Assembly: GCA_027483765.1 (NCBI GenBank)
Contig: JAIXTW010000003.1
Span: forward strand, 186,001-250,000
Origin: Streptomycetaceae bacterium
Lineage (GTDB): Bacteria > Actinomycetota > Actinomycetes > Nanopelagicales > Nanopelagicaceae
Length of the DNA stretch: 64,000 bases
Direction of reading: 5' to 3'
How positions within the stretch are numbered: position 1 is the stretch's first letter; every line of letters starts with the position of its first letter. The notes below the pieces were generated by a model. It worked only from the letters and a program-made list of their open reading frames with translations. It was not told where the DNA came from and did not search any database. A program made the translations under genes and the position numbers. Positions 42,209 to 56,276 of the stretch are shown here, piece by piece.

Positions 42209-44545
42209 TTAATAGTCGCGAAGCGTGGCGAGCACTGAATCAATCTCATCCGGCTTCACCAAGACCACTCGAGCCTTCGATCCTTCAGAAGGACCAACAA
42301 TTCCGCGAGATTCCATCAGGTCCATCAATCGACCAGCTTTTGCAAAGCCCACTCGTAACTTTCTTTGTAACATGGATGTGGAACCAAATTGCGTGCTTAC
42401 CACTAGCTCAACGGCCTGAATTAAAATTTCGAGATCATCGCCGATCTCTTTATCAATATTCTTATTTGCCTGCGCGACCTGAGTGACATCATCGCGATAG
42501 CGCGGTGATAGTTGTTTCTTAACATGCGTTGTTACCGCCTCGATTTCACGCTCTGAGACATAAGCGCCCTGAATTCGAATGGCACGGCTTGCTCCCATTG
42601 GAATAAAGAGTCCATCACCTTGGCCGATAAGTTTCTCAGCCCCGGGACTATCGAGAATAACTCGACTATCAGCAAGAGATGATGTTGCAAAAGATAGTCG
42701 AGAAGGAACATTTGCCTTAATGAGCCCAGTTACAACATCAACACTTGGACGTTGCGTAGCAAGTACTAGGTGAATTCCAGCAGAGCGAGCCAACTGAGTT
42801 ATTCGAACAACAGACTCTTCAACTTCACGAGCGGCGACCATCATGAGGTCAGCTAACTCATCAATAATGATCAGCAAGTAAGGGTAAGGCTCAACGATGC
42901 GATCAGAACCAGGAGGTGCTACAACTTTTCCGGCGCGAACTGCTTTATTGAAATCATCGATATGTCTAAAGCCAAAAGTTGCCAAATCTTCATAGCGAAG
43001 ATCCATCTCACGTACTACCCAGGTAAGGGCATCCGATGCCTTCTTAGGATTTGTAATAATCGGTGTGATGAGATGCGGAATTCCTTCATAGGCAGTGAGT
43101 TCAACTCGCTTAGGGTCAATCAAAATTAGTCGTACATCATCTGGCGTTGCGCGCATCAAAATCGAAGTGATCATGGCATTAATCATGGAAGATTTACCGG
43201 CACCTGTGGCACCTGCAACTAAGAGGTGTGGCATCTTGGCTAAGTTTGCACAGACGAAATTACCTTCAACATCTTTGCCAAGTGCAACAAGCATGGGATG
43301 GTGGTCTTGACCGGCAACGCTAGAACGCATGACATCGCCGAGTGCAACAATTTCACGATCAGCGTTGGGAATCTCAATACCCACCGCTGATTTTCCTGGG
43401 ATCGGTGAAAGAATTCGAACTTCGCTGCTGGCAACTGCATATGAAATATTCTTTGATAGCGCGGTAATTCGCTCCACCTTTACTGCATTTCCAAGTTCAA
43501 CCTCATAGCGCGTCACGGTTGGGCCGCGCATAAAACCAGTTACCTCGGCATCGATTTCAAACTGTTTAAAAACTTCAGTCAGCGAAGCAACCACCGCGTC
43601 ATTCGCTTTGCTCTTCGCCTTGGCTGCCGGCCCTAGTTTAAGAAGGTCATGGGAAGGCAGCTCATACTTAGTATCACTCGTGAGCAACAGTTGCTCAGGT
43701 CGCTTATCACTCTTCGGTGCTTGCTTTAACTGTGCTTCTAGCGGCACACGAGGAACCTCAACCGTAAATTCTTCATCGAACTCTTCTTCATCAATCTCAT
43801 CCACATCAGCATCATCTTGGGATTGATTCCAGGCAACGACCGGTGACTCAAATGGTGGCGTATCCGAAATCTCAAAGGTATCTTCGTTGCGCGAAGGCTT
43901 TTTCGACCAGAGCCATAGTGATATCACTTTTAATTTGATTCCCACCTTTGAAAGTGGCGTTGCGGTAATAATGAGCACACCAAAGATAAAGACCGCAATC
44001 AGCAGTGGATAAGCCAGCAGTGATGTCATCAATGCAACCAGTGGCTTTGCTACCCAATAACCCAGCAGGCCTCCACCTTCTCTAATTGCAGTGGCACCAG
44101 TTGCATTAACAGCGCCTAATGAACCATTGAGCAGATGGGCTAACCCGGTTGTGCTCACTACCAGGGTGATTGTTCCAATAGTGATCCGGCCAGTTACGTG
44201 GCTATCTTGCGGTTTTCTAAAAAACCGTACTGCGAAATAGAGAAGTACGAGCGGTGCTAAAACACCGATGCGTCCGAATGCACCATAAAAGAATGAGTAA
44301 AGATTTCGCCCGACAAAGTTATCTGCCTGAAACCAGGTTCCGGCAAAGGCGGCGAGTGATGTTAAGAGGAGAAGAAAGCCAGCGCCATCTCGGTGATGCT
44401 CAGGATCTAAATCACGTGCACCACGGGCGACGAAGCGGATGGAGCTACCTAAAGATTTTGCGAGGTAGCGCCAGATTGCGGCCAACCCTCGAGTGGCAAA
44501 CGCTAGGACCGAGCCCTTAGCGGTGCTTTTCTTTTTCTTAGCCAC
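42209..44545 (-). CDS. ftsK: DNA translocase FtsK/SpoIIIE
   Basis: [35 protein letters not shown], winged-helix gamma domain; GTG 44545 ([11 protein letters not shown]) preferred over track 44656. Confidence 0.97.
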   Translation of the reverse strand: MAKKKKSTAKGSVLAFATRGLAAIWRYLAKSLGSSIRFVARGARDLDPEHHRDGAGFLLLLTSLAAFAGTWFQADNFVGRNLYSFFYGAFGRIGVLAPLVLLYFAVRFFRKPQDSHVTGRITIGTITLVVSTTGLAHLLNGSLGAVNATGATAIREGGGLLGYWVAKPLVALMTSLLAYPLLIAVFIFGVLIITATPLSKVGIKLKVISLWLWSKKPSRNEDTFEISDTPPFESPVVAWNQSQDDADVDEIDEEEFDEEFTVEVPRVPLEAQLKQAPKSDKRPEQLLLTSDTKYELPSHDLLKLGPAAKAKSKANDAVVASLTEVFKQFEIDAEVTGFMRGPTVTRYEVELGNAVKVERITALSKNISYAVASSEVRILSPIPGKSAVGIEIPNADREIVALGDVMRSSVAGQDHHPMLVALGKDVEGNFVCANLAKMPHLLVAGATGAGKSSMINAMITSILMRATPDDVRLILIDPKRVELTAYEGIPHLITPIITNPKKASDALTWVVREMDLRYEDLATFGFRHIDDFNKAVRAGKVVAPPGSDRIVEPYPYLLIIIDELADLMMVAAREVEESVVRITQLARSAGIHLVLATQRPSVDVVTGLIKANVPSRLSFATSSLADSRVILDSPGAEKLIGQGDGLFIPMGASRAIRIQGAYVSEREIEAVTTHVKKQLSPRYRDDVTQVAQANKNIDKEIGDDLEILIQAVELVVSTQFGSTSMLQRKLRVGFAKAGRLMDLMESRGIVGPSEGSKARVVLVKPDEIDSVLATLRDY

Positions 44546-44595
44546 ACATTCAATCTTAGGTGGAGAGTTTTTTCGACGAGCGTAGGCGCGCCGGA

Positions 44596-46281
44596 TTACA
44601 CCTCTATGACTACCGGAACAATCATTGGCCGGCGGCGATGTTTCTGGCCGACCCATCCCCCAATTGTGCGACGAACCACTTGTGATAACTGATGAGTTCC
44701 ATTGATGCCTTCAGCAACTGCCGACGCAAGCGCTTTCTCAATCTGACCCTTGACCTCATCAAAGAGTGCAATATCTTCATTAAACCCACGTGCATGAATA
44801 TCGGGACCGGCAACAATCTTTCCAGTTTGAGATTCGATGACAACGATCACTGAGATAAATCCTTCTTCGCCGAGAATTCTTCGATCTTTCAGAGATGACT
44901 CCGTGATATCGCCAACGCTCTGGCCATCGACATAGACGAATCCGCATGGAATTGCTCCGACAACTTCTGCGTGATGGTCCACTAAATCAATGACTATGCC
45001 ATTTTCAATAATAAATGCATTCTCGCGTGGCACTCCAGATTCAATCGCTAACTCCGCGTTCGCCTTTAAATGGCGCCATTCTCCATGCACAGGAAGTGCA
45101 TACTTCGGCTTCACAATGTTGTAGCAGTAGAGAAGTTCGCCCGCGGCAGCATGTCCTGAAACATGCACCATTGCATTCGCTTTGTGAACAACTTTTGCAC
45201 CCCAACGGGTTAGTTCATTAATGATTCTAAAGACGGAGTTCTCATTACCTGGAATCAGAGAGGAAGCGAGAATTACAGTGTCACCTTCACCAACTCGAAT
45301 TTGGTGATCACCGTTGGCCATGCGAGAGAGCGCGGCCATAGGTTCGCCCTGAGAGCCAGTACAGATGAGAACTACGTTGTCGTCGTAGTTATCCAACTCA
45401 CGGGCATCAAATAAAATTCCGGCAGGAACGCTGAGATAACCCATATCTTGTGCAATCTTCATATTGCGAATCATGGACCGTCCGATGAAGGCTACTTTTC
45501 GATTGTGTAGCGCTGCGGTATCAATGACTTGTTGCACTCTGTGAACATGCGAACTAAACGAGGCAACGATTACTCGTCGCTTAGTTGATGCAATCACTCG
45601 GTTGAGCGCGGGCATAATTTCTCGCTCTGAAGGAGTAAATCCTGGTACGTCGGCATTGGTTGAATCAACGAGAAAGAGGTCTACTCCTTCTTCGCCAAGC
45701 CGAGCAAAAGTTCGTAAGTCGGTAATTCGGCCATCTAATGGAAGTTGGTCCATCTTAAAGTCACCGGTGTGCAGAACTGTTCCGGCCCCAGTATGAATAG
45801 CGACCGCTAGTGCATCAGGGATCGAGTGATTAACTGCGATAAATTCCAATTCAAATGGACCAACATCTTCACGCACATCTTCTCGCACTTCGTGCATGAG
45901 AGGAGAGATTCGATGTTCCTTTAACTTGGCCGAGATCAGCGCGAGCGTAAGAGGTGAACCGTAGATGGGAATATCTCCACGTTCGCGCAGAAGATACGGA
46001 ACTGCACCGATATGGTCCTCATGTCCATGCGTAAGAAATATGCCAACGACATCTTGCAGGCGATCTCGGATATAAGAAAAATCGGGAAGGATTAAATCAA
46101 TTCCAGGCTGGTTATCTTCCGGAAATAGAACTCCACAGTCGACGATAAGAAGCTTGCCATTTAACTCATAGACGGTCATATTGCGACCGATTTCAGAGAT
46201 TCCGCCTAACGCCACAATGCGTAGACCGCCAGGAACTAACTTGCTCGGAGTACCTAAATTTGGATGGGGGTGTTGTGTCAT
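44596..46281 (-). CDS. rnj: Ribonuclease J
   Basis: [14 protein letters not shown] beta-lactamase fold motif; [25 protein letters not shown]. Confidence 0.96.
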   Translation of the reverse strand: MTQHPHPNLGTPSKLVPGGLRIVALGGISEIGRNMTVYELNGKLLIVDCGVLFPEDNQPGIDLILPDFSYIRDRLQDVVGIFLTHGHEDHIGAVPYLLRERGDIPIYGSPLTLALISAKLKEHRISPLMHEVREDVREDVGPFELEFIAVNHSIPDALAVAIHTGAGTVLHTGDFKMDQLPLDGRITDLRTFARLGEEGVDLFLVDSTNADVPGFTPSEREIMPALNRVIASTKRRVIVASFSSHVHRVQQVIDTAALHNRKVAFIGRSMIRNMKIAQDMGYLSVPAGILFDARELDNYDDNVVLICTGSQGEPMAALSRMANGDHQIRVGEGDTVILASSLIPGNENSVFRIINELTRWGAKVVHKANAMVHVSGHAAAGELLYCYNIVKPKYALPVHGEWRHLKANAELAIESGVPRENAFIIENGIVIDLVDHHAEVVGAIPCGFVYVDGQSVGDITESSLKDRRILGEEGFISVIVVIESQTGKIVAGPDIHARGFNEDIALFDEVKGQIEKALASAVAEGINGTHQLSQVVRRTIGGWVGQKHRRRPMIVPVVIEV

Positions 46282-46290
46282 AGAGCCAAA

Positions 46291-47187
46291 TTAGTTTTTC
46301 AAGGTAATGCCACCTGCGATGAGATCTTTACGTAGCTGTTCGATCTGTGCATCTGTGGCATCAACGAGTGGCAGGCGTGTTGTTCCCCCTGGAAGTCCCA
46401 TGAGTGACATCGCTGCCTTGGTCAAAATTGCACCTTGTGTGCGGAATGTTCCGGTGAAGACCGGCAAGAGCTGTTGGTGAATCTCTAGTGCGCGTGGTGC
46501 ATTTCCGGCAAACCATGAATTCAGCATCTCTTTAAGTTCCAGGCCAGCAGTGTGACCACAGACAGATACGAAGCCAACGGCTCCTACTGAAAGAAATGGC
46601 AAGTTAAGAATGTCATCGCCTGAATAGACGGGGATTCCAGAACGCTTGATTACCCAAGATGTTGCTGCGATATTTCCCTTGGCATCTTTGAGAGCGACAA
46701 TATTGTCAACGCTTTCGTAGAGTTTAACGATGGTGTCAGATTCAATTTCAACGCCGGTACGCCCTGGAATGTCGTACATCATGATCGGAAGATCTGTCGC
46801 AGCTGCAACTGCGCGGAAATGCGCTTCGATTCCAGCTTGTGGAGGCTTGTTGTAGTACGGAGTAACAACAAGGAGCGCGTCAGCACCCGCTTCTTGTGAG
46901 CGCTTGGCTTGCTCGACTGTATATGCAGTCTCGTTATCACCTGCGCCCGAGAGAACTGTAATTTTCTCGCCTACAACGCTCTTCACTACTTTGATGATCT
47001 CAAGTTTTTCTGAAGATTTAGTTGTTGGAGCTTCGCCCGTTGTGCCGTTTACTGCAATTCCATCATGGCCAGTGTCGACCAGATGTTGCGCCAGCGTGGC
47101 AACGCCATCCCAATCGATTGCACCATCTTTATTAAATGGGGTCACCATGGCGGTGATTAATCGACCAAAAGGAGGCTGGATACTCAT
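46291..47187 (-). CDS. dapA: 4-hydroxy-tetrahydrodipicolinate synthase
   Basis: AVNGTTGEAPT, VTPYYNKPPQ, YDIPGRTGVEI, ALKDAKGN. Confidence 0.97.
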   Translation of the reverse strand: MSIQPPFGRLITAMVTPFNKDGAIDWDGVATLAQHLVDTGHDGIAVNGTTGEAPTTKSSEKLEIIKVVKSVVGEKITVLSGAGDNETAYTVEQAKRSQEAGADALLVVTPYYNKPPQAGIEAHFRAVAAATDLPIMMYDIPGRTGVEIESDTIVKLYESVDNIVALKDAKGNIAATSWVIKRSGIPVYSGDDILNLPFLSVGAVGFVSVCGHTAGLELKEMLNSWFAGNAPRALEIHQQLLPVFTGTFRTQGAILTKAAMSLMGLPGGTTRLPLVDATDAQIEQLRKDLIAGGITLKN

Positions 47188-47203
47188 CTGTGAATCTTAT
47201 CGC

Positions 47204-47923
47204 TTAAGGCGCGATACGACCAGATTTTTCAAAGGCTCCGTATGTAAGGGGCATCAATTTCGCGAACTCGGCTTCCATTTTTTCGGCGACCATCTCGATT
47301 TCTCGTTGCGGGTAGCTAGGAAAGTGTGATCCTTCGCGAGATGTACGCAAAGATAGAAAATTCATCAGTGCGCGTGCATTCATGGTGACATACATCGATG
47401 AATAGGTTGCAACCGGCAAAACAACACGTGCAACTTCGCGGGCTACTCCAGCTTCCAACATCTTTACATATGAGTCGTATGCAATTACATACGCCTCTTT
47501 CATAGCCTTGACTGTAATTTCAAATTGTTCTGGTGTGCCATCTTCAAATGTGTAAGCACCAGTCTTGCCAACTTGAACGAGCTTGCGCTCTTTCGAGGGA
47601 ACATAAAAAACTGGCTTCAATTCGCGATAGCGTCCAGATTCTTCGTTATAAGAAGCGATGCGATGGCGCATGAACTCTCTAAAGACGAAGATTGGAGCAG
47701 AAACAAAGAAAGTCATCGAGGTATGTTCAAACGGTGAACCATGGCGTTCGCGAGCTAGGTAATTGATGAGCCCGGCAGAGCGCGCTGGATCTTCACCAAT
47801 CTCATCTAGTGATTGCTCGCCGGCCGTTGAGACGCGTGCGGCCCAAATGACATCGGCATCACTCGCACTTGATTTAACAAGCTCTACAGTTACATCGTCT
47901 CTAAAAATTACGGTCTCAGACAT
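47204..47923 (-). CDS. thyX: FAD-dependent thymidylate synthase
   Basis: FMRHRIASYNEESGRY ThyX motif; RTSREG. Confidence 0.97.
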   Translation of the reverse strand: MSETVIFRDDVTVELVKSSASDADVIWAARVSTAGEQSLDEIGEDPARSAGLINYLARERHGSPFEHTSMTFFVSAPIFVFREFMRHRIASYNEESGRYRELKPVFYVPSKERKLVQVGKTGAYTFEDGTPEQFEITVKAMKEAYVIAYDSYVKMLEAGVAREVARVVLPVATYSSMYVTMNARALMNFLSLRTSREGSHFPSYPQREIEMVAEKMEAEFAKLMPLTYGAFEKSGRIAP

Positions 47924-47983
47924 GTCCGCACCTTATCCATCTACCCCCCTTCACCTGGTGGATATATAGGGCAGAATGAGCGC

Positions 47984-48652
47984 GTGTCCAGAGTGAACCG
48001 TGCCACCGCAACGCAGAGTTTCGGAGTTTCCTTCACCGTTGGCCTCTATGGAACCGCTTTTGGTGCGGCAAGTATCGCCGCCGGTTTCTCGGTTTTACAG
48101 ACATGCTTACTCTCGCTACTGACCTTCTCTGGTGCATCGCAATTTGCGGTGGCTGGAGTCATGGGTGCAGGTGGTACCGCCATCTCTGCCATCGCAACCG
48201 CTTCACTTCTGGGTACGAGAAATATGTTGTACGCACTTCGAATGGCTCCACTCTTGCGCGTTACCGGAATTAAAAAGGTTATAGCTGCGCACATCACGAT
48301 TGATGAATCAACTGGTGTCGCAATCAGCCAAGAAAAGCTTGGAACGCAAGCGATGAAGCAAGGTTTCTGGCTCACTGGTTTTGGCGTCTATACCTTCTGG
48401 AATATCTTCACCCTCCTTGGTGCGCTCGGCGCACAAGCTATGGGAAATCCATCAGCATGGGGTCTTGATGCTGCAGTACCAGCTGCATTCTTAGGTCTGC
48501 TCTGGCCAAACTTAACAAATAACTTTGAACGTGTGCTGGCGGTATCGGCACTTGTGATGGCGGTTGTTCTCAGCCCAGTGTTGAGCGCCGGCCTACCAAT
48601 TATTTCTACCGTTGTACTTGCGGTCGTATTTGGTTGGAAGGCCCGGATATGA
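47984..48652 (+). CDS. azlC: AzlC-family branched-chain amino acid exporter, large subunit
   Basis: SFGVSFTVGLYGTAFGAASIAAGFSVLQTCLLSLLTFSGASQFAVAGVMGAGGT. Confidence 0.9.
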   Translation: MSRVNRATATQSFGVSFTVGLYGTAFGAASIAAGFSVLQTCLLSLLTFSGASQFAVAGVMGAGGTAISAIATASLLGTRNMLYALRMAPLLRVTGIKKVIAAHITIDESTGVAISQEKLGTQAMKQGFWLTGFGVYTFWNIFTLLGALGAQAMGNPSAWGLDAAVPAAFLGLLWPNLTNNFERVLAVSALVMAVVLSPVLSAGLPIISTVVLAVVFGWKARI

Positions 48653-48954
48653 GTACCTTCTGGATAGTTGTCATCGGTTCAAGTATCGCGCTCTTTCTGC
48701 TGCGATATTCGGGGTACATGATTCCCGAGAAGTACTTAACCAATCCACGCGTCTTGCGAATTAATACCTTGATTCCCATCGTTCTTATGAGCGCAATGGT
48801 GGGAGTTCAAACCGTGACCGAGAATGGAAAATGGGTCATTGATCAGCGTTTGGCAGGTATCGCTGTTGCAGTGGTTGCGCTGCTGCTTAAGGCGCCATAT
48901 TTTGTGGTGATGGTTTCGGCAGCGCTGACATCTGCGCTTTTATATCGCCTCTAA
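48649..48954 (+). CDS. azlD: AzlD-family branched-chain amino acid exporter, small subunit
   Basis: ATGA overlap with azlC stop; MSTFWIVVIGSSIALFLLRYSGYMIPEKYL; several TM helices. Confidence 0.88.
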   Translation: MSTFWIVVIGSSIALFLLRYSGYMIPEKYLTNPRVLRINTLIPIVLMSAMVGVQTVTENGKWVIDQRLAGIAVAVVALLLKAPYFVVMVSAALTSALLYRL

Positions 48955-48961
48955 AGTTAAA

Positions 48962-49219
48962 TTAGATAATTCCGAGTGACGTAAGTTTCGCCTTTAAATC
49001 ATTATCGGATGGCTCGGTCAGATGCGTTCCATCTGAAAAGACGAGGACAGGAATTGACTGTGCTCCCCCATTGATCTCGCGCACCTTTGCCGCTGCAGAT
49101 TCATCTATCTCAACATCGATGTGGTTGACCTGAATATCAAGTTCTTCTAAAAGTCGCTTCGAGCGGCGGCAATCTCCGCACCAGTCGGCTCCGTACATTG
49201 TGATATCTGCATGTGCCAT
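48962..49219 (-). CDS. Glutaredoxin-like (mycoredoxin-type) protein
   Basis: ITMYGADWCGDCRRSKRLLEEL with CxxC. Confidence 0.88.
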   Translation of the reverse strand: MAHADITMYGADWCGDCRRSKRLLEELDIQVNHIDVEIDESAAAKVREINGGAQSIPVLVFSDGTHLTEPSDNDLKAKLTSLGII

Positions 49220-49234
49220 CTAAGTGCTCCTTCG

Positions 49235-51243
<2,009 letters not shown>

Positions 51244-51247
51244 CTAC

Positions 51248-53449
51248 TTATTCAGCAGCTGGAGTTGTTCCATCTTCGAGAACTGGAACCAAAGAGAGCT
51301 TGCCCTTTGGATCAATCTCGCCGATTTCTACCTGAATCTTGTCGCCAACCTTCATAACTTCTTCTAGGTTCTCAATGCGCTTTCCACCATGCATCTTGCG
51401 AATCTGCGATACGTGGAGCAGGCCATCTTTACCTGGCATCAATGAGATGAAGGCACCGAATGTTGCGAGCTTTACCACTGTACCGAGGTAGCGCTCTCCC
51501 ACTTCTGGCATTTGTGGATTAGCAATCGCATTGATCTGCGCGCGTGCTGCCTCAGCAGAAGGGCCATCGGTGGCACCGATGTAGATAGTTCCATCATCTT
51601 CAATAGAGATATCTGCACCTGTCTCATCTTGAATCTGATTAATAATCTTGCCCTTGGGCCCAATTACCGCACCAATCTGATCTACTGGAATCTTCACCGA
51701 GATGATGCGAGGAGCGTATTGGCTCATCTCATCAGGTGTATCGATTGCTTCGTTCATGACATCGAGAATCGCAAGACGCGCTTCCTTTGCCTGATGTAGT
51801 GCGCCAGCAAGAACTGATGCCGGAATTCCATCGAGCTTGGTATCAAGCTGTAGCGCTGTAATAAAGTCCTTAGTTCCAGCGACCTTAAAGTCCATATCTC
51901 CGAATGCATCTTCAGCACCGAGAATATCTGTCAGGGCAACGTATTCAACCTTGCCATCGACATCATCTGAGATAAGACCCATGGCAATTCCTGCAACTGG
52001 CGCCTTCAGAGGTACACCGGCTTGCAACATTGAAAGTGTTGATGCACAGACAGATCCCATAGATGTTGATCCATTTGAACCGAGCGCTTCTGAGACCTGA
52101 CGGATTGCGTATGGGAACTCTTCACGTGTTGGAAGAACTGGAATAAGTGCACGCTCTGCAAGTGCTCCGTGGCCGATTTCGCGACGCTTTGGAGTTCCTA
52201 CACGACCGGTCTCACCAGTTGAATATGGTGGAAAGTTGTAGTTGTGCATGTAGCGCTTAGATGTTTCAGGGCTCATTGTGTCGAGCTGCTGTTCCATCTT
52301 GAGCATATTAAGAGTTGTTACTCCAAGAATCTGAGTCTCTCCGCGTTCGAAGATTGCAGATCCGTGAACGCGAGGGATTACCTCTACTTCGGCAGACAAA
52401 GCACGAATGTCGCGAAGTCCGCGGCCATCGATACGAACCTTGTCCCGCAGAACGCGCTGGCGAACGAGCTTCTTTGTCAGTGATCGGAAAGCTGCTGGAA
52501 CTTCCTTTTCGCGGCCTTCGAAGGCAGCTGAAACGGATTCCTTTGTTGAATCAGAGATTTCATCAATCTTTGTTTCGCGCTCTTGCTTACCTGAGATTGT
52601 TAGCGCCTTTGCCAGATCATCCTTTGCCGCCTTTTCAACTGCTGCAAATACATCATCCTGATAATCAAGGAACACTGGGAAATCAGCTGTTGGCTTTGCC
52701 GCAACTGCTGCCAGCTTTGACTGAGCTTCGCAGAGAATGCGAATAAATGGCTTAGCTGCATCGAGTCCCTGAGAAACAATCTCTTCAGTTGGAGCTGCTG
52801 CGCCACCTGCAATGAGACCAATTGTCTTAGTTGTCGCTTCGGCTTCGACCATCATGATTGCTACATCGTCAGCTGTTACGCGACCTGCAACGACCATGTC
52901 GAATACTGCATTTTCGACCTGTGAATGGTTTGGAAATGCAACCCACTGACCGTCGATAAGTGCAACACGTACGCCACCGATTGGACCAGAAAATGGTAGA
53001 CCTGCAAGCTGTGTTGACATCGATGCAGCGTTAATAGCAATGACGTCGTACATGTGGTCTGGATCCAGAGCCATCACTGTGACAACGATTTGTACTTCGT
53101 TACGAAGTCCCTTAATAAATGATGGACGCAACGGGCGGTCGATCAGACGGCAGGTAAGAATTGCCTCTTCCGATGGGCGGCCTTCGCGACGGAAGAATGA
53201 TCCTGGGATCTTGCCAATTGCATACATCTTCTCTTCTACATCAACTGTAAGTGGGAAGAAATCGAATTGATCTTTAGGTGACTTTGATGCTGTTGTTGCT
53301 GAGAAAATCATGGTCTGATCATCTAGATAGACAGCTGCAGCTCCTGCTGCTTGCTTTGCGAGGCGACCAGTTTCAAACTTGATCTCGCGCTTTCCGAACT
53401 TTCCGTTATCGATAACGGCTACTGCTGACTTTACGTCTTGACCCTCCAT
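51248..53449 (-). CDS. pnp: Polyribonucleotide nucleotidyltransferase
   Basis: Two RNase PH domains, KH ([20 protein letters not shown]) and S1 domain; ATG 53449 with strong AAAGGAGGA SD, refined from 53497. Confidence 0.97.
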   Translation of the reverse strand: MEGQDVKSAVAVIDNGKFGKREIKFETGRLAKQAAGAAAVYLDDQTMIFSATTASKSPKDQFDFFPLTVDVEEKMYAIGKIPGSFFRREGRPSEEAILTCRLIDRPLRPSFIKGLRNEVQIVVTVMALDPDHMYDVIAINAASMSTQLAGLPFSGPIGGVRVALIDGQWVAFPNHSQVENAVFDMVVAGRVTADDVAIMMVEAEATTKTIGLIAGGAAAPTEEIVSQGLDAAKPFIRILCEAQSKLAAVAAKPTADFPVFLDYQDDVFAAVEKAAKDDLAKALTISGKQERETKIDEISDSTKESVSAAFEGREKEVPAAFRSLTKKLVRQRVLRDKVRIDGRGLRDIRALSAEVEVIPRVHGSAIFERGETQILGVTTLNMLKMEQQLDTMSPETSKRYMHNYNFPPYSTGETGRVGTPKRREIGHGALAERALIPVLPTREEFPYAIRQVSEALGSNGSTSMGSVCASTLSMLQAGVPLKAPVAGIAMGLISDDVDGKVEYVALTDILGAEDAFGDMDFKVAGTKDFITALQLDTKLDGIPASVLAGALHQAKEARLAILDVMNEAIDTPDEMSQYAPRIISVKIPVDQIGAVIGPKGKIINQIQDETGADISIEDDGTIYIGATDGPSAEAARAQINAIANPQMPEVGERYLGTVVKLATFGAFISLMPGKDGLLHVSQIRKMHGGKRIENLEEVMKVGDKIQVEIGEIDPKGKLSLVPVLEDGTTPAAE

Positions 53450-53620
53450 GGGTCCTCCTTTGATTCGTTTCGTTCTTTTTCCACGGTGCATGAGCACAAC
53501 GTGGAGCGGTAACTACACGCAAGGCGAAACAAATGAATCTTCGATCGAAGTTCACAGATGCGTACATCTGGAAACCACTACCGAGGACCATTGGTCCCCC
53601 GGCGGGTAGTTCTTACTTAA

Positions 53621-53890
53621 TTAGCGGCGGATTCCGAGTTTCTCGAGAATTGCACGGTAACGGCTGATATCTGTCTTTGCGAGGTACTGCAAGATGCGAC
53701 GACGCTGACCTACGAGCAACAAGAGACCACGACGGTTGTGGTGGTCATGTGGGTTGGTCTTAAGGTGAGTTGTGATGTCATCGATGCGACGTGACAATAA
53801 AGCGATCTGAGCTTCAGGGCTTCCTGTATCAGTAGCTGATGATCCGTACTTCGCAATGATTTCTTTCTTTACTTCTGGTGTTAGTGCCAT
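53621..53890 (-). CDS. rpsO: 30S ribosomal protein S15
   Basis: [49 protein letters not shown]. Confidence 0.98.
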   Translation of the reverse strand: MALTPEVKKEIIAKYGSSATDTGSPEAQIALLSRRIDDITTHLKTNPHDHHNRRGLLLLVGQRRRILQYLAKTDISRYRAILEKLGIRR

Positions 53891-54033
53891 GGTTCTTTAT
53901 TCCTTTTCATGTTAAGTACATCAGTACTGTTCAAGAGGCTTCCCGGTTTGAATCACGGGAAATCGCTTTCTCGTTGGACACCGCAAAGTTTACCCGCGGG
54001 GTGTGGATAAGTGAAATTGAGGCTGAATTGCCC

Positions 54034-54921
54034 TTATTTCTCGGTTAATTCGCGAGCTTTATCGCAATCCTTCTTCATCTGGAGCAAGAGTTCATCGAGG
54101 CTATCGAATTTCAATGTGGGACGTAAGAACCAACCGAATTCGATTGATGCGTTCTTGTCATAGAGATCAAGTCCCTCTTGATCAAGGGCGTAAGCCTCAA
54201 CCTGCCTGCCTCGTTCGCCTTCGAAAGTTGGATTTGTTCCGATAGAAACTGCGGCCGGCCAGAAATTAATTCCAACTGTCAACCAACCGGCGTAAACACC
54301 ATCGGCTGGAATTGTTTGTCCGTCAATCTTTCCTAAATTTGCAGTGGGGTAACCAATTTCGCGTCCACGCTTTTCTCCGTGAACTACCACTCCATCAAGG
54401 CGATGTGGGCGAGAAAGTAGCGTGCGCGCTTCTTCCACTTTTCCATCCACTACCAAAGTGCGGATGCGAGATGAAGAGATTACTTCAGTGTCACTTTTAA
54501 GTTCTTGCACATCTACTGTGAAATTCTGGGTAAGTCCCTGGGCGGTAAGTGAATCGACGTTACCGGCAGCCTTATGGCCATAAGTGAAGTTCTTGCCCAC
54601 TACGACAGTGCTGGCATGAAGTTGGCCAACTAAGACATCAGATACGAAATCTGCTGGCGACATCGCAGCGAATTTTTCATTGAACTTCATCACTGCAACC
54701 TGATCCGCGCCGTGAATCTTTAAGAGCTCAACCCGATCAGATAAAGTCGTGAGTGCGGTGGGAGCTTTTTCCGGGGCGAAGACCGTTGTGGGATGTGGAT
54801 CAAAGGTGAGCGCGATAATTGATCGACCATCGGCAATCTCTTTTGCTCGATCAAGTAATAGTTGATGTCCTTTATGTACTCCATCAAATACCCCAATGAG
54901 TACGACGTTAGTCTCGGACAT
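54034..54921 (-). CDS. ribF: Bifunctional riboflavin kinase/FAD synthetase
   Basis: IGVFDGVHKGHQLLL; RGREIGYPTANL. Confidence 0.96.
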   Translation of the reverse strand: MSETNVVLIGVFDGVHKGHQLLLDRAKEIADGRSIIALTFDPHPTTVFAPEKAPTALTTLSDRVELLKIHGADQVAVMKFNEKFAAMSPADFVSDVLVGQLHASTVVVGKNFTYGHKAAGNVDSLTAQGLTQNFTVDVQELKSDTEVISSSRIRTLVVDGKVEEARTLLSRPHRLDGVVVHGEKRGREIGYPTANLGKIDGQTIPADGVYAGWLTVGINFWPAAVSIGTNPTFEGERGRQVEAYALDQEGLDLYDKNASIEFGWFLRPTLKFDSLDELLLQMKKDCDKARELTEK

Positions 54922-54939
54922 GTTCCAATCTTGCCTTAC

Positions 54940-55815
54940 CTAGTTCGCTGCCGCAAAAACAGCTATTGGTTTTGCCTGGCCATCGGAATCTTTTAGCAGG
55001 GCGATTAATCGGTTATCGGGAGACATCGCAGCCGATATAGATGTATGACCATTTTCGGTGAGCGGCCGGCCGTAAGATAATTCGTTTACCTCATCGAGAG
55101 TTAACTCGCGCGGAGTAAAAGTTGTGCGGGCCACATCCGCTAACTTCAATGGTGTGAATTTCTGGTTCTTAAGATCTTCAAATGAGACCGCATCAGCTTG
55201 GGTAAATCCGGCAACCCGGGTGCGACGTAGCGCGCTGAGATGGCCACCAACGTGTAACTGCTCCCCTAGATCACGGGCGATTGCGCGAATAAATGTGCCG
55301 GCAGAGCAAGTGACTTCGATATCTACTTCGGTCGTGGAATCAAGATGTCTAATTGCTGCAATGTCGAGTTGAGTGATGGTCACTTGGCGTGGTTCGAGTT
55401 CAAATTTCTCTCCGGCGCGCACGCGGTCGTAGGCACGTTCGCCGTCAACTTTCACAGCAGAGACAGATGATGGACGTTGTGCGATTGTGCCAATCATCGA
55501 CTGTAAAACTCTTTCAATCTCACTATCTGCAACATCTGCTGCATGAGCAGATGAAATGACTTCGCCCTCTTTGTCATCAGTAATTGTTGATGTACCAAGC
55601 ACAATCGTTGCAACGTATGACTTATCGCCATCGGTGATGTACTGCAGAAGTCGGGTACCGCTTCCAAAACCAAGAACCAGAATTCCGGTCGCCATCGGAT
55701 CTAACGTGCCGGCATGGCCCACTTTGCGAGTACCGAGCGCTTTGCGCCCCACTGCTACGACATCGTGGCTGGTCATTCCCCCAGCTTTATCGACGACCAG
55801 GAATCCATCTGTCAT
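54940..55815 (-). CDS. truB: tRNA pseudouridine(55) synthase
   Basis: DKAGGMTSHDVVA, GHAGTLDPMATGILVLG, GTFIRAIARDLG. Confidence 0.97.
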   Translation of the reverse strand: MTDGFLVVDKAGGMTSHDVVAVGRKALGTRKVGHAGTLDPMATGILVLGFGSGTRLLQYITDGDKSYVATIVLGTSTITDDKEGEVISSAHAADVADSEIERVLQSMIGTIAQRPSSVSAVKVDGERAYDRVRAGEKFELEPRQVTITQLDIAAIRHLDSTTEVDIEVTCSAGTFIRAIARDLGEQLHVGGHLSALRRTRVAGFTQADAVSFEDLKNQKFTPLKLADVARTTFTPRELTLDEVNELSYGRPLTENGHTSISAAMSPDNRLIALLKDSDGQAKPIAVFAAAN

Positions 55816-56255
55816 TAGTTATTGAATTTATCTTCTACAACGCGTGGAACTTTATAGGCATCTTCAACAACTGGCTTTGCATTTTCCCGAGCCTTGGCTA
55901 CTTCAGCATCGAGTTCATGTACTCGCGCAAGAAGTGAATCAAGGGCCTGTGCTGACTCTGGAAGTCCGTCAAGAATAAATTCAAGCGAAGGAGTAATTCG
56001 AGTGCCTAAATCTTTTCCGACAGCGCTTCTGATGACGCCCTTGGCTGATTCCAGAGCAGCAGCCGTTGCAGCACGCTCATCATCGCCACCTAAAACGGTA
56101 TAGAAGATGGAAGCGTTCTGCAGATCTCCGGTCACGCGCGCATCAGTAACAGTGACAAAGCCAAGACGCGGATCTTTAATCTTCGTCTCGAGCAGCTGTG
56201 CCACTACTACCTTGATGCGGTCTGCAACCTTCTGGCTGCGATGTGAATTTCCCAA
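55815..56255 (-). CDS. rbfA: Ribosome-binding factor A
   Basis: [36 protein letters not shown]. Confidence 0.95.
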   Translation of the reverse strand: MGNSHRSQKVADRIKVVVAQLLETKIKDPRLGFVTVTDARVTGDLQNASIFYTVLGGDDERAATAAALESAKGVIRSAVGKDLGTRITPSLEFILDGLPESAQALDSLLARVHELDAEVAKARENAKPVVEDAYKVPRVVEDKFNN

Positions 56256-56276
56256 TTTATTTCTCTCTTCGAAGCG

